Positions 1 through 6,477 of a stretch of DNA of 7,322 nucleotides are shown in pieces (position 1 is the first letter of the stretch; every line of letters starts with the position of its first letter). Source of the DNA: Acidobacteriota bacterium (GTDB lineage Bacteria; Acidobacteriota; Terriglobia; Terriglobales; Acidobacteriaceae); contig JAJZFE010000357.1 of the NCBI GenBank assembly GCA_021798655.1, positions 1 through 7,322 on the forward strand, written 5' to 3'. The notes under the pieces are model-generated. The model saw only the letters and a list, made by a program, of their open reading frames with translations, was not told the origin of the DNA and did not search any database. The position numbers and the translations under genes are program-made.

Positions 1-38
1 CTCTCTTGTCTCGCAGCTCAACCCAACCCCTCTCCCGT

Positions 39-67
39 TTGACCCCCTCCCCCAAATCCCCTAAACT
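39..67 (+). promoter_or_regulatory. sigma70-like promoter of rpsT
   Basis: TTGACC at 39-44 (5 of 6 matches to the -35 consensus) is separated by exactly 17 nt from TAAACT at 62-67 (4 of 6 matches to the -10 consensus). This predicts a transcript start near 73-75 and a leader of about 110 nt before the S20 start codon. The spacing and position suit a housekeeping ribosomal protein promoter. It is read from the sequence only. Confidence 0.6.
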
Positions 68-145
68 TGTAGTTGTACCGGAACCGCTGCGCTGCTTCTG
101 AATCAGTCGCCTTCGCATCAGCCTCCGCGTGCATCCCTCAAAACT

Positions 146-164
146 TCGCCGCGGAAGCGGGCGA
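146..164 (+). promoter_or_regulatory. leader hairpin just upstream of rpsT start
   Basis: TCGCCGC (146-152) can pair with GCGGGCGA (157-164) around a GGAA loop, leaving one bulged G. The hairpin ends about 20 nt before the ATG. Only a weak purine-rich stretch (AAGAAAG, near 166-172) lies between it and the start codon, in place of a GGAGG-type site. S20 synthesis is translationally autoregulated in E. coli, so a structured leader is plausible, but nothing here proves a regulatory role. Confidence 0.3.
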
Positions 165-183
165 CAAGAAAGAACATCCACTC

Positions 184-465
184 ATGGCAAATCACGTATC
201 CTCCCTCAAGCGCGCCCGTCAAACCGTCACCAAGACGGCCATCAACCGCGCCAACAAGTCCAAGCTCCGCGGCACCCTGCGCGTCATGCGCGAGGCCCTC
301 ATCGCCGCCGACAAGAAGACCATCAACAACACCTACCGCTCCACCGTCTCGGTCCTCGACAAGGCTGTCCAGAAGGGTGTGCTGCACAAGAACACCGCCA
401 GCCGTTACAAGGCTCGCCTCAACGCCCGCGTGAAGGCCGTCGTGCTCGGCACCAAGGCCGCTTAG
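184..465 (+). CDS. rpsT: 30S ribosomal protein S20
   Basis: This encodes a 93-residue, very basic protein that begins [14 protein letters not shown], the hallmark N-terminus of bacterial S20. S20 is a primary 16S rRNA-binding protein of the 30S subunit. The Lys/Arg-rich helical body, including [36 protein letters not shown] and the conserved [11 protein letters not shown] segment, matches S20 from end to end at the usual length of 85-95 residues. The reading frame is open further upstream to a TTG at 73. That codon sits at the predicted transcription start, and homology begins only at ATG 184, so 184 is the start. It is a single gene with its own promoter, and a strong hairpin terminator follows 24 nt after the stop. 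The next gene is convergent. Confidence 0.97.
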   Translation: MANHVSSLKRARQTVTKTAINRANKSKLRGTLRVMREALIAADKKTINNTYRSTVSVLDKAVQKGVLHKNTASRYKARLNARVKAVVLGTKAA

Positions 466-488
466 TCCGCACGACAACCCATCTCAAA

Positions 489-523
489 CGAAGGCCGGGA
501 CACACTCCCGGCCTTCGCTGTTT
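489..523 (+). terminator. intrinsic terminator of rpsT, possibly bidirectional
   Basis: CGAAGGCCGGGA (489-500) and TCCCGGCCTTCG (506-517) form a perfect 12-bp stem around the 5-nt loop CACAC, followed by CTGTTT. The gene on the other strand ends at 557. Read in that direction the stem is followed by TTTGAG, so it may also serve the convergent gene. The T tract is short on both sides. Confidence 0.8.
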
Positions 524-556
524 GCCGGCTCCTTCCGCAGCCATCGCGAGCCTGCC

Positions 557-2242
557 CTACTCCGGCGTCTCGCCCCCACCGTTGCTCCCCCCAAACTCCG
601 CGTGCTCCCCCGGATACAGCAGCGTCGGCGGCTTCTTCTTCCCCGTCGTCACCACCTCCGACGCCGCCTCCTGCGTCGTCACCGGAGTCAGCGTGCTGTC
701 CGCCGCCGCATGGCGCGCCACCCCCGGCATCGCCGTCGCGGCAATCGTCGTCGGCTCCCCTCGCACCGCCATCACCGGCCCATTCGGCAGCTTCCTGTCG
801 CCGGCCACCTTCGGCCCTGTCCCCGTCGTCGCAGGAGCCGCTGCCGCCTTCGCTCCGCCTGTCAGCAGGCTCAGCACCACCGGCCCATCATCCGGCGGAG
901 GCGCAAACTTCTCCACCTCGGCTAAATCCTCCTTGTCGCGCGGCTTCAGCTCCGGCAGCCGAAACACCTCCAGCGCTCCCTCGCGAACCACGGCCAGCTG
1001 CATCCCGTCCTCGCTCAGCGCAAAGTTCTCTCCGGTCTTCATCGCCGGAAAGCAGTCGATCTTGCCCACCAGGTCGCCGCTCGCCGTCTGGTACACGCGC
1101 ACCTCCTGCCGATCCACCGGCGTCGGCTGCGGCGGCGCAACCATCCCCGGCAACGAGGGCGTCGGCACACTCACCGGGTCCGACACCTTCCGGCTCACCG
1201 CAAACCGTCCCGCCGCCGACGCATACGCAAACACCGGCGGCCCAAAGTCCCCGAAGTCTTCCTCCCACGTCTCCTGCGCGTCCAGCCCATACGACGCCAT
1301 CCGCACCCGGTCATCGGACCCCCGGCACGTCATCGCCACAAACTCGCTGTGGCTCACCATCTCCAGCCGAGGCGTGCAGCTGCTCTGCAACGTCCCCACC
1401 CGCGCCGTCTTCCCTCGCATATCGTCGAACATTATCGTCCACGCGTTGTTCCCCGTCGGCGTCGGCCACAGGTAGCCCCGCGAATCGATCGGCAGATAGA
1501 ACGCCTGCGGCGATCGCACATTGCCCACCGGTGTCACCGTCAGCGGTGCCGCCTGGCTCCCGTCCCCGCTCAGCCGATAGAAGTCCAGCAGCGTCGTCAC
1601 CGGCTGCTGCATCGGATCATCGCCCAGCTCCGTCGGGCTCTGCGCCGCCTTCACCTGCGACTCCAGCGTCAGCAGCCCGCCGTCCTCGCTCACAAACAGT
1701 GCGCTCGGCCTCCCCGGCCGCCACGAAAACACCGACCGCATCAGCGGATGCGCGCTCCCCAGGTTCGCTCCCGGCGTCATCAACGACAGCGTGTTTCCAA
1801 TCCGCACCAGAAACCGTCCCCGCCCCAGCGACCACAGGTACCGCCCGTGGTCGTGCATATGCCACTCGTCCCGAGCCATCACCTTCCCGCTCGGCAGCTC
1901 CAGCACCTCCGCCGCCACCAGCCGGTCGTCATCGTCCTTCGGATCGTTCTCCAGCCGAGGCACCAGGCCCCGCTCCCCATAGGTCAGCAGCAGGTGCTTC
2001 GCATCCAGAAAGTTCACCGTCAGCATCGACGCGCCCGCGTCCAGAAAGTTCTGCGACACTGCCGGCACTCCCAGTGTCTCCAGCGTCAGCTTCACCGCCG
2101 GCCCGCCCTGCCTCTGCCCCGCATCCCCCCACGCCGCCTGCACGCCGCCCAGCAGACACACCGCCGCCACCCCGGCCGCTCTGCGCATCCGCTGCGCCAG
2201 CCTCTGTTGATCCCGTCGAATCCATCTCCGTGGAACCAGCAT
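557..2242 (-). CDS. exported protein of unknown function, beta-propeller-like
   Basis: This is a 561-residue protein that I do not recognise as a named family. The N-terminus has an Arg-rich stretch and a hydrophobic core (about residues 21-38, AAGVAAVCLLGGVQAAWG) typical of a signal peptide, so the product is probably periplasmic or secreted. The ATG at 2242 has GTAGAGG directly against it, which is too close for a good ribosome-binding site. The in-frame ATG at 2188 (Met19) has AGAGG 12 nt upstream and would give a more conventional signal peptide (MRRAAGVAAV...), so it is a credible alternative start. The mature part has repeated short strand-turn-strand segments, such as residues 182-194 (LFVSEDGGLLTLE) and 406-429 (NFALSEDGMQLAVVREGALEVFRL), which resemble WD40/propeller blades. 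From about residue 446 to the end the chain is low-complexity, rich in Ala, Thr, Pro and Gly, and probably disordered, ending KKKPPTLLYPGEHAEF plus a Gly-rich tail. No catalytic motif is visible. It is convergent with rpsT and divergent from the M13 peptidase. Confidence 0.8.
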   Translation of the reverse strand: MLVPRRWIRRDQQRLAQRMRRAAGVAAVCLLGGVQAAWGDAGQRQGGPAVKLTLETLGVPAVSQNFLDAGASMLTVNFLDAKHLLLTYGERGLVPRLENDPKDDDDRLVAAEVLELPSGKVMARDEWHMHDHGRYLWSLGRGRFLVRIGNTLSLMTPGANLGSAHPLMRSVFSWRPGRPSALFVSEDGGLLTLESQVKAAQSPTELGDDPMQQPVTTLLDFYRLSGDGSQAAPLTVTPVGNVRSPQAFYLPIDSRGYLWPTPTGNNAWTIMFDDMRGKTARVGTLQSSCTPRLEMVSHSEFVAMTCRGSDDRVRMASYGLDAQETWEEDFGDFGPPVFAYASAAGRFAVSRKVSDPVSVPTPSLPGMVAPPQPTPVDRQEVRVYQTASGDLVGKIDCFPAMKTGENFALSEDGMQLAVVREGALEVFRLPELKPRDKEDLAEVEKFAPPPDDGPVVLSLLTGGAKAAAAPATTGTGPKVAGDRKLPNGPVMAVRGEPTTIAATAMPGVARHAAADSTLTPVTTQEAASEVVTTGKKKPPTLLYPGEHAEFGGSNGGGETPE

Positions 2243-2335
2243 CCTCTACCCCGCGTACACTACTCTTTCACAGTCACCCTTTGCCGAGCCAGCCCGTACC
2301 CGCACGCCGCCGCTGTCTCCTCAAAACCCAACCCC

Positions 2336-2339
2336 GGAG
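2336..2339 (+). promoter_or_regulatory. ribosome-binding site of the M13 peptidase
   Basis: GGAG lies 5 nt before the ATG at 2345. It fixes the start, although the frame stays open about 1 kb further upstream as a shadow of the opposite-strand gene. The 102-bp divergent gap (2243-2344) must hold promoters for both neighbours. TACACT at 2256-2261 is a possible -10 for the peptidase, but I see no convincing -35. Confidence 0.65.
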
Positions 2340-2344
2340 CTTTC

Positions 2345-4432
2345 ATGAAACTGTCCCGCCTCTGTACTCTCGCTGCCTGCGCTCTGCCTCTCGCGCTCGC
2401 CGCCCAGTCCCCCGCCACACCCCACTACGTCCCCTCCCCGGCGTTTGACACCGCCGCCATCGACGCCCACGCCGACCCCTGCAACGACTTCTACAAGTTC
2501 GCCTGCGGCAACTTCGCCGCCCAGCATCCCATCCCCGCCGACCAGACCGCCGTCGACCAGTTCTATCTCCTCTACAACGTCAACACCCAGGAACTCGACG
2601 GCATCCTCAAAAAGTTCGCCGCCGACTCACCCTCCCGCACCCCCAGCGAGCAGAAGATCGGCGACGACTACGCCGCCTGCATGGACACCTCCCTGATCGA
2701 CAAGCGCGGCCTCGGCCCCATCCAGCCCCTCCTCGACGAGATTGACAAGGTCAACAAGCCCGGCCTCACCTACCTCACCGGCGAGCTCCAGCGCCTCGGC
2801 GTCAACCTCTTCTTCTCCTTCGGCGAGCAGCAGGACTTCAAGGACGCCTCCAAGCAGGTCGCCACCTTCGACCAGGGCGGCCTCGGCCTCCCCGAGCGCG
2901 ACTACTACACCCGCACCGGCGACAAGGACAAGCAGATCCGCCAGCAGTACGTCGAGCACCTCACCAAAATGCTCACCCTCGCCGGCGACACCCCGCAGAA
3001 GGCCCTCCTCGAAGCCAACAACATCCTCGCCTTCGAGACCAAACTCGCCGTCGCCTCCATGACCAACACCGAGCGCCGCGACCCCATCGCCGTCTACCAT
3101 CCGCAGACCCTCGCCGACTTCGAAGCCGCCATCAAGCCCGTCGACATCAAGCCCTTCCTCACCGGCGTGCGCGCGCCCTCGGCCCTCCCCGGCCCTCTCG
3201 GTCCCGACTCCGTCATCGACGGCAACCCGAAGTTCTTCCCCGCCCTCGTCGCCGCCGTCCGCGACACCGACATCGACACCCTTCGCGCCTATCTTCGCGT
3301 CCACCTCCTCGACAACTACGCCGCCGACCTGCCCACCGCCTTCGACGACGAAAACTTTCACTTCTTCGGCACCCAGCTCGAAGGCCAGCCCCAGCAGCGG
3401 CCCCGCTGGAAGCGCTGCTCCTCCGCCGTCGACAGCGCTCTCGGCGAGGCCCTCGGACAGGTCTACGTCCAGCAGTACTTCCCCGCCTCCAGCAAGACCG
3501 AAACCCTGCAGATGGTCCACGACATCGAGTCCGCCATGGACGCTGACATCGACACCCTGCAATGGATGAGCCCCGCCACCCGCATCAAGGCCAAGGACAA
3601 GCTCCACGCCGTCGCCGACAAGATCGGCTACCCCGACCACTGGCGCGACTACAGCAAGCTCGACATCGTCCGCGGCGACGCTCTCGGCAACGCCGAACGC
3701 GCCACCGCCTTCGAGAACGACCGCGAGCTCAACAAGATCGGCAAGCCCGTCGACAAGCTCGAATGGGGCATGACGCCGCCCACCGTCAACGCCTACTACA
3801 ACCCCTCCATGAACGACATCAACTTCCCCGCCGGCATCCTCCAGCCCGCCTTCTTTGACCCCTCCGCCGGGCTCGCCGTCAACTACGGCCACGCCGGCGC
3901 CGTCATCGGCCACGAACTCACCCACGGCTTCGACGACGAGGGCGCGAAGTTCGACGGCGCGGGCAACCTCTCCGACTGGTGGACCCCCGCCGACAAGACC
4001 AACTTCGAAGCCCGCACCGGCTGCCTCGTCAAGGAGTACGGCAGCTTCACCGCCGTCGAGCCATCGTCGCCCCAGGCCAGGGACGCCGTCATGGTCAACG
4101 GTCAACTCACCCTCGGCGAAAACACCGCAGACAACGGCGGACTCGTCCTCGCCTACATGGCCTACCTCGCCCGCGCGAAGAAGGAAGGCGTAGACATCAT
4201 GCAGAAGGTCGGCGGCTACACCGGCCCGCAGCAGTTCTACATCGCCTTCGCGCAGAACTGGTGCGAAAACTCCCGCCCCGAGGCCACCCGCGCACAGGTC
4301 CTCACCGACCCCCACTCCCCCGACCACTTCCGTGCCAACGGCGCCATCGTCAACCAGCCCGGATTCGCCGACGCCTTCGGCTGCAAGAAGGGCAGCCCGA
4401 TGGTCCCCGCCGATAGCTGCCGCGTCTGGTAA
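2345..4432 (+). CDS. secreted M13 family zinc metallopeptidase (neprilysin/PepO-like)
   Basis: This 695-residue protein has a signal peptide (MKLSRLCTLAACALPLALAAQS, probable cut after residue 20), so it acts outside the cytoplasm. Known M13 enzymes cleave peptides of limited size on the amino side of hydrophobic residues. The N-terminal M13 domain opens with the conserved DPCNDFYKFACGNF segment (Cys46, Cys54). The catalytic domain carries NAYYNP with INFPAGILQPAFF (Asn482-Ala483 substrate-backbone motif). It also has HELTH at 523-527 (zinc ligands His523 and His527, general base Glu524) and GENTADNGG (zinc ligand Glu592, with Asp596). His657 and Arg663 in PHSPDHFR match neprilysin His711 and Arg717, including their spacing of six residues. 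The protein ends in CRVW, the usual family terminus. Several further Cys (in RTGC, NWCEN, FGCKK, DSCRVW) fit family disulfides. Length and motif order indicate an intact enzyme. The physiological substrate is unknown. It is a single gene with its own terminator. Confidence 0.96.
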   Translation: MKLSRLCTLAACALPLALAAQSPATPHYVPSPAFDTAAIDAHADPCNDFYKFACGNFAAQHPIPADQTAVDQFYLLYNVNTQELDGILKKFAADSPSRTPSEQKIGDDYAACMDTSLIDKRGLGPIQPLLDEIDKVNKPGLTYLTGELQRLGVNLFFSFGEQQDFKDASKQVATFDQGGLGLPERDYYTRTGDKDKQIRQQYVEHLTKMLTLAGDTPQKALLEANNILAFETKLAVASMTNTERRDPIAVYHPQTLADFEAAIKPVDIKPFLTGVRAPSALPGPLGPDSVIDGNPKFFPALVAAVRDTDIDTLRAYLRVHLLDNYAADLPTAFDDENFHFFGTQLEGQPQQRPRWKRCSSAVDSALGEALGQVYVQQYFPASSKTETLQMVHDIESAMDADIDTLQWMSPATRIKAKDKLHAVADKIGYPDHWRDYSKLDIVRGDALGNAERATAFENDRELNKIGKPVDKLEWGMTPPTVNAYYNPSMNDINFPAGILQPAFFDPSAGLAVNYGHAGAVIGHELTHGFDDEGAKFDGAGNLSDWWTPADKTNFEARTGCLVKEYGSFTAVEPSSPQARDAVMVNGQLTLGENTADNGGLVLAYMAYLARAKKEGVDIMQKVGGYTGPQQFYIAFAQNWCENSRPEATRAQVLTDPHSPDHFRANGAIVNQPGFADAFGCKKGSPMVPADSCRVW

Positions 4433-4446
4433 ACGCCCTCCAACCG

Positions 4447-4482
4447 GCCCCCCATCTCGTCGTCGAGATGGGGGGCTTTTCT
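4447..4482 (+). terminator. intrinsic terminator of the M13 peptidase gene
   Basis: GCCCCCCATCTCG (4447-4459) and CGAGATGGGGGGC (4464-4476) form a perfect 13-bp stem around a TCGT loop, followed by TTTTCT. It starts 14 nt after the stop codon. Confidence 0.9.
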
Positions 4483-4561
4483 CTGCACCCACGGCGCTGC
4501 CACCCTCTCTGGCAAAGAGCAGTACGGCAACATCCTCCATGGACTCTCTGCACGACGTACT

Positions 4562-4634
4562 CTTGTTTGTCATTCCCGTTCTTGTTTGTCATTCCATCCA
4601 TTTTTTTGTTTGTCATTCCCGGAGGGAATCTGCG
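4562..4634. repeat. cluster of three TTTGTCATTCC repeat units, the last REP-like
   Basis: The 14-nt word TTGTTTGTCATTCC occurs at 4563-4576, 4582-4595 and 4606-4619, at offsets of 19 and 24 nt. The third unit continues into a small palindrome, ATTCCC-GGA-GGGAAT (4615-4629), then CTGCG. The first two units are half-sites that lack the GGAAT arm. A longer form of the same element is at 6408-6440. This pattern fits short intergenic repeats of the REP type. The remainder of the intergenic stretch from 4483 to 4561 shows nothing I can identify. Confidence 0.65.
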
Positions 4635-4701
4635 TCTTGCCAGACAGGGCGAGCATTTCACGGGAGCCGAGGCGCATCTCTCTGCTCACCACTCGGCGGC
4701 A

Positions 4702-4707
4702 TATAAT
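4702..4707 (+). promoter_or_regulatory. candidate -10 box for the EamA transporter gene
   Basis: There is a perfect TATAAT at 4702-4707 in an otherwise GC-rich stretch. The region about 17 nt upstream (around 4679-4684) does not resemble TTGACA, so the promoter would be weak, activator-dependent, or use another sigma contact. If used, it gives a leader of about 120 nt. Confidence 0.45.
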
Positions 4708-4797
4708 CAAGGCGGCACCGCTCCAACAATCAGACCACCACACAGGGGCACACCAAACCCCGTAAGTCCGACCTTAACTCTAATTTCCTGAAGACTT

Positions 4798-4822
4798 TAC
4801 CCCCAAAAGTACGGGGAGGGTA
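4798..4822 (+). promoter_or_regulatory. hairpin that could mask the transporter's Shine-Dalgarno region
   Basis: TACCCCC (4798-4804) can pair with GGAGGGTA (4815-4822) with one bulged A, around a 10-nt loop. The G-rich run GGGGAGGG (4813-4820), the only Shine-Dalgarno-like sequence before the gene, falls largely inside the 3' arm. That run is also 15 nt from the ATG at 4836, further than usual. This is an inferred structure from hand pairing and no known riboswitch class is recognised. Confidence 0.3.
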
Positions 4823-4835
4823 CCTCGCACTCCAC

Positions 4836-5765
4836 ATGACTCAAAACCAGCCCCAGAACCGCACCCTCGGCTTCCTCGCCGCCGCCCTGGCCTCCAGCCT
4901 CTGGGGCTGCGGCTTCTTCTTTGGCAAGATCGCGCTGGCCGAGATGAGCGTCGGTTCCATGGTCTTCTACCGGTTCTTCTTCGCCGCGCTCGGCCTGCTG
5001 CCCATCGTCGTCACGCACCGCCCGAACCTCAAGCCGTCCGAGTGGCGAACCCTCGCTCTGGCCTCGCTGCTTGGCGTGCCGCTGCAGTTCCTGCTCCAGT
5101 TCCGCGGCCTGTCGCTCACCACCGTCTCGCACGCCAGCCTGATGGTCGGCACCATGCCGGTCATCCTCGCCCTCGGCGCTGTCGTGCTCATGCACGAGCG
5201 GCTGGACGCCATCGGCTGGATCGCGCTGACCGCCTCCACCGTCGGTGCCGCGCTCATCGCCCTCGGCGCACACCACAAGCCCGGCACCGGCGGCCCCACC
5301 CTGCAGGGCGACCTGCTCGTCGTCGTCTCGCTCGCCATCGCGCTCTTCTGGATCCTGCTCAACAAGCGCCTCATGCAGACCCACAACCACCTCGTCGTCA
5401 CCGCCTACGGCGTGCTGCTCGGAACCCTGATGCTCGCCGTCTGGGTACCGCTCGCCTGGGGCCCGCCGCCGATCCACGGCGTCAGTCTCAAGGCATGGCT
5501 CGCGCTCATCGGCAGCGGCCTGCTCTGCACCGCCGCCACCACGCTGCTGTGGAACTGGGGCATGACCCAGGTGCCCGCCTCCCAGGCCGGCATCCTGCTC
5601 AACATGGAACCGCTCATCGGCTCACTGCTCGGCATCTTCGTCCTGCATGAGCACCTCGGCGGCCTCGCCTGGCTCGGCGGCGGACTCATCCTCGTCGCCG
5701 CCGTGGTCCTCACCACCCGCCAGCCCGACAACCATCTCGCCGAAACACTCCTCGCCGAAGCCTGA
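4836..5765 (+). CDS. EamA/DMT-superfamily transporter
   Basis: This is a 309-residue integral membrane protein of the drug/metabolite transporter superfamily, made of two tandem EamA domains (about residues 11-145 and 158-294) and acting in the inner membrane. Ten hydrophobic segments can be picked out at roughly 11-33, 38-60, 70-88, 97-118, 125-145, 158-177, 185-206, 217-239, 249-270 and 275-294. The paired signature, a helix ending in an acidic-containing turn followed by a Gly-rich helix, is visible in both halves: LMHERLDAIGWIALTASTVG and LHEHLGGLAWLGGGLILVAA. The first helix has the usual SLWGCGFFFGKIAL pattern. Family members export amino acids, metabolites or drugs. The substrate cannot be read from sequence and no neighbour suggests one. 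There is no in-frame alternative start between the G-rich run and ATG 4836. It is apparently transcribed alone. Confidence 0.93.
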   Translation: MTQNQPQNRTLGFLAAALASSLWGCGFFFGKIALAEMSVGSMVFYRFFFAALGLLPIVVTHRPNLKPSEWRTLALASLLGVPLQFLLQFRGLSLTTVSHASLMVGTMPVILALGAVVLMHERLDAIGWIALTASTVGAALIALGAHHKPGTGGPTLQGDLLVVVSLAIALFWILLNKRLMQTHNHLVVTAYGVLLGTLMLAVWVPLAWGPPPIHGVSLKAWLALIGSGLLCTAATTLLWNWGMTQVPASQAGILLNMEPLIGSLLGIFVLHEHLGGLAWLGGGLILVAAVVLTTRQPDNHLAETLLAEA

Positions 5766-5795
5766 CCGATTTCTACTCGCATCCTCACACAAAGC

Positions 5796-5804
5796 TGGTA
5801 CTAT
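5796..5804 (+). promoter_or_regulatory. extended -10 promoter of the DUF3761-like gene
   Basis: TGGTACTAT reads as an extended -10 element: TG, one base, then TACTAT, which has 4 of 6 consensus matches. There is no clear -35, as expected for the extended -10 type. It lies about 55 nt before the ATG at 5859, which has GGAG (5847-5850) at an 8-nt spacing. The upstream in-frame TTG at 5808 would lie at or before the predicted transcript start. Confidence 0.5.
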
Positions 5805-5858
5805 CCGTTGCGTATCCCGGCCCACCTCTGTACCTCATCCAACACTGGAGAACCCTCT

Positions 5859-6362
5859 ATGTTCAAGGCACGTTTCGTCCTTCCCACCCTCGCAGCCGCT
5901 CTTCTCTGCTCCGCTGCAGCACTCGCACAGGCCCCTGCAGGCGCGCCCGCCGGCTCCACCGCCACCTGCAAGGACGGCACCTACTTCTCCGGCCCCACCA
6001 AGTCCGGCGCCTGCCGCGGCCACAAGGGCATCGCCTCCTGGTATGGCCCTGCCGCTGCGGCCAAGACCTCGGCCAAGCCCGCTGCCGCGGCTCCGGCAGC
6101 CAAGGCAGCCCCTGCTGCCGCTCCGGCTCCGGCGGCTGCACCGGCTGCCGCCGCCAAGCCCGCCGCCAAATCGATGCCCGCTCCCTCCGCAGCGGCTGCT
6201 GCCGGCGGTGGTCCTGGCATGGTCTGGGTCAACACCTCCACCAAGGTCTACCACTGCCCCGCCGACCGCTACTACGGCAAGACCAAGGCCGGCAAGTACC
6301 TCTCCGAGTCAGCCGCACAGGCCGAAGGCGACAAGCCCGATGCCGGCAAAAAGTGCTTCTAA
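5859..6362 (+). CDS. secreted two-domain protein, DUF3761-like N-terminus
   Basis: This 167-residue protein has a clear signal peptide (MFKARFVLPTLAAALLCSAAALA, cut after about residue 23). Residues 35-63 (ATCKDGTYFSG...GACRGHKGIASWYG, Cys37 and Cys52) match the pattern I know for DUF3761, a short secreted domain of unknown function. Residues 64-119 are an Ala/Pro/Lys-rich low-complexity linker, probably extended or disordered. The C-terminal domain (120-167) contains VWVNTSTKVYHCPADRYYGKTKAGKYLSE and ends GKKCF. Its Cys133 and Cys166 could form a disulfide or contribute to metal binding, and the TKVYH.P...YYGKT pattern recalls small metal-binding domains. This similarity is only suggestive. 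The start at 5859 is chosen for its GGAG site and signal peptide. The stop codon is the first three bases of a 15-bp direct repeat. Function unknown; probably periplasmic or secreted. Confidence 0.85.
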   Translation: MFKARFVLPTLAAALLCSAAALAQAPAGAPAGSTATCKDGTYFSGPTKSGACRGHKGIASWYGPAAAAKTSAKPAAAAPAAKAAPAAAPAPAAAPAAAAKPAAKSMPAPSAAAAAGGGPGMVWVNTSTKVYHCPADRYYGKTKAGKYLSESAAQAEGDKPDAGKKCF

Positions 6363-6374
6363 CCAAAACCGTTC
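6360..6374. repeat. 15-bp direct repeat, left copy
   Basis: TAACCAAAACCGTTC is identical to 6478-6492. Its first three bases are the stop codon of the upstream gene. The two copies bracket a 103-bp segment. The bases immediately outside the matching 15 differ on both sides, so the repeat ends cleanly. Confidence 0.8.
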
Positions 6375-6477
6375 CCTCTCAGGTGTAGTCGCCAGCAATC
6401 TTCACGATTTGTCATTCCGCAGCGAAGCGGAGGAATCTGCATCCTGGGCGGCGACGATATCTGGCGGAGAGGCGCTA
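6375..6477. mobile_element. putative short REP/MITE-like insertion (103 bp)
   Basis: This non-coding segment lies between two perfect 15-bp direct repeats. It contains nested inverted repeats. CCTCTC (6375-6380) pairs with GAGAGG (6467-6472) and CGCCAG (6390-6395) with CTGGCG (6461-6466). At its centre is a REP-like core (6408-6440) with arms GTCATTCC and GGAATCTGC and the palindromic CCGC-AGCGAA-GCGG. The core is related to the shorter copy near 4609-4634. It has no coding capacity, so any mobility would have to be supplied in trans, for example by a RAYT-type transposase. That it is an insertion is inferred from the flanking repeats. Confidence 0.5.

Noticed and set aside
73..183. TTG-initiated N-terminal extension of S20
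   Set aside because: The TTG coincides with the predicted transcription start, and S20 homology begins exactly at MANHVSS (184).
129..1475. 448-codon plus-strand open frame over rpsT and the convergent gene
   Set aside because: It overlaps rpsT in another frame and runs through its terminator. Its translation is Arg/Gln/His-rich then Ser/Pro-rich, typical of out-of-frame reading of GC-rich DNA.
1349..2344. Upstream in-frame extension of the M13 peptidase by 332 codons
   Set aside because: It is antisense to the exported protein gene, translates to Arg/Pro/His-rich low-complexity sequence, and a signal peptide with a well-placed GGAG begins at 2345.
2627..4573. Open frame of 648 codons on the minus strand opposite the M13 peptidase
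   Set aside because: The translation is a Gly/Val/Glu/Ala-rich composition artefact of the C-ending codons on the plus strand. The plus strand encodes an unmistakable complete M13 enzyme there.
4562..4634. Possible CRISPR-like array
   Set aside because: Only three short (14-nt) units with spacers of 5 and 10 nt. These are far too short for a CRISPR array, and no cas gene is present.
4798..4835. Guanidine (mini-ykkC type) riboswitch upstream of a transporter
   Set aside because: One ACGG occurs in the loop region, but the two matched stem-loops with ACGR loops that define that class are not present.
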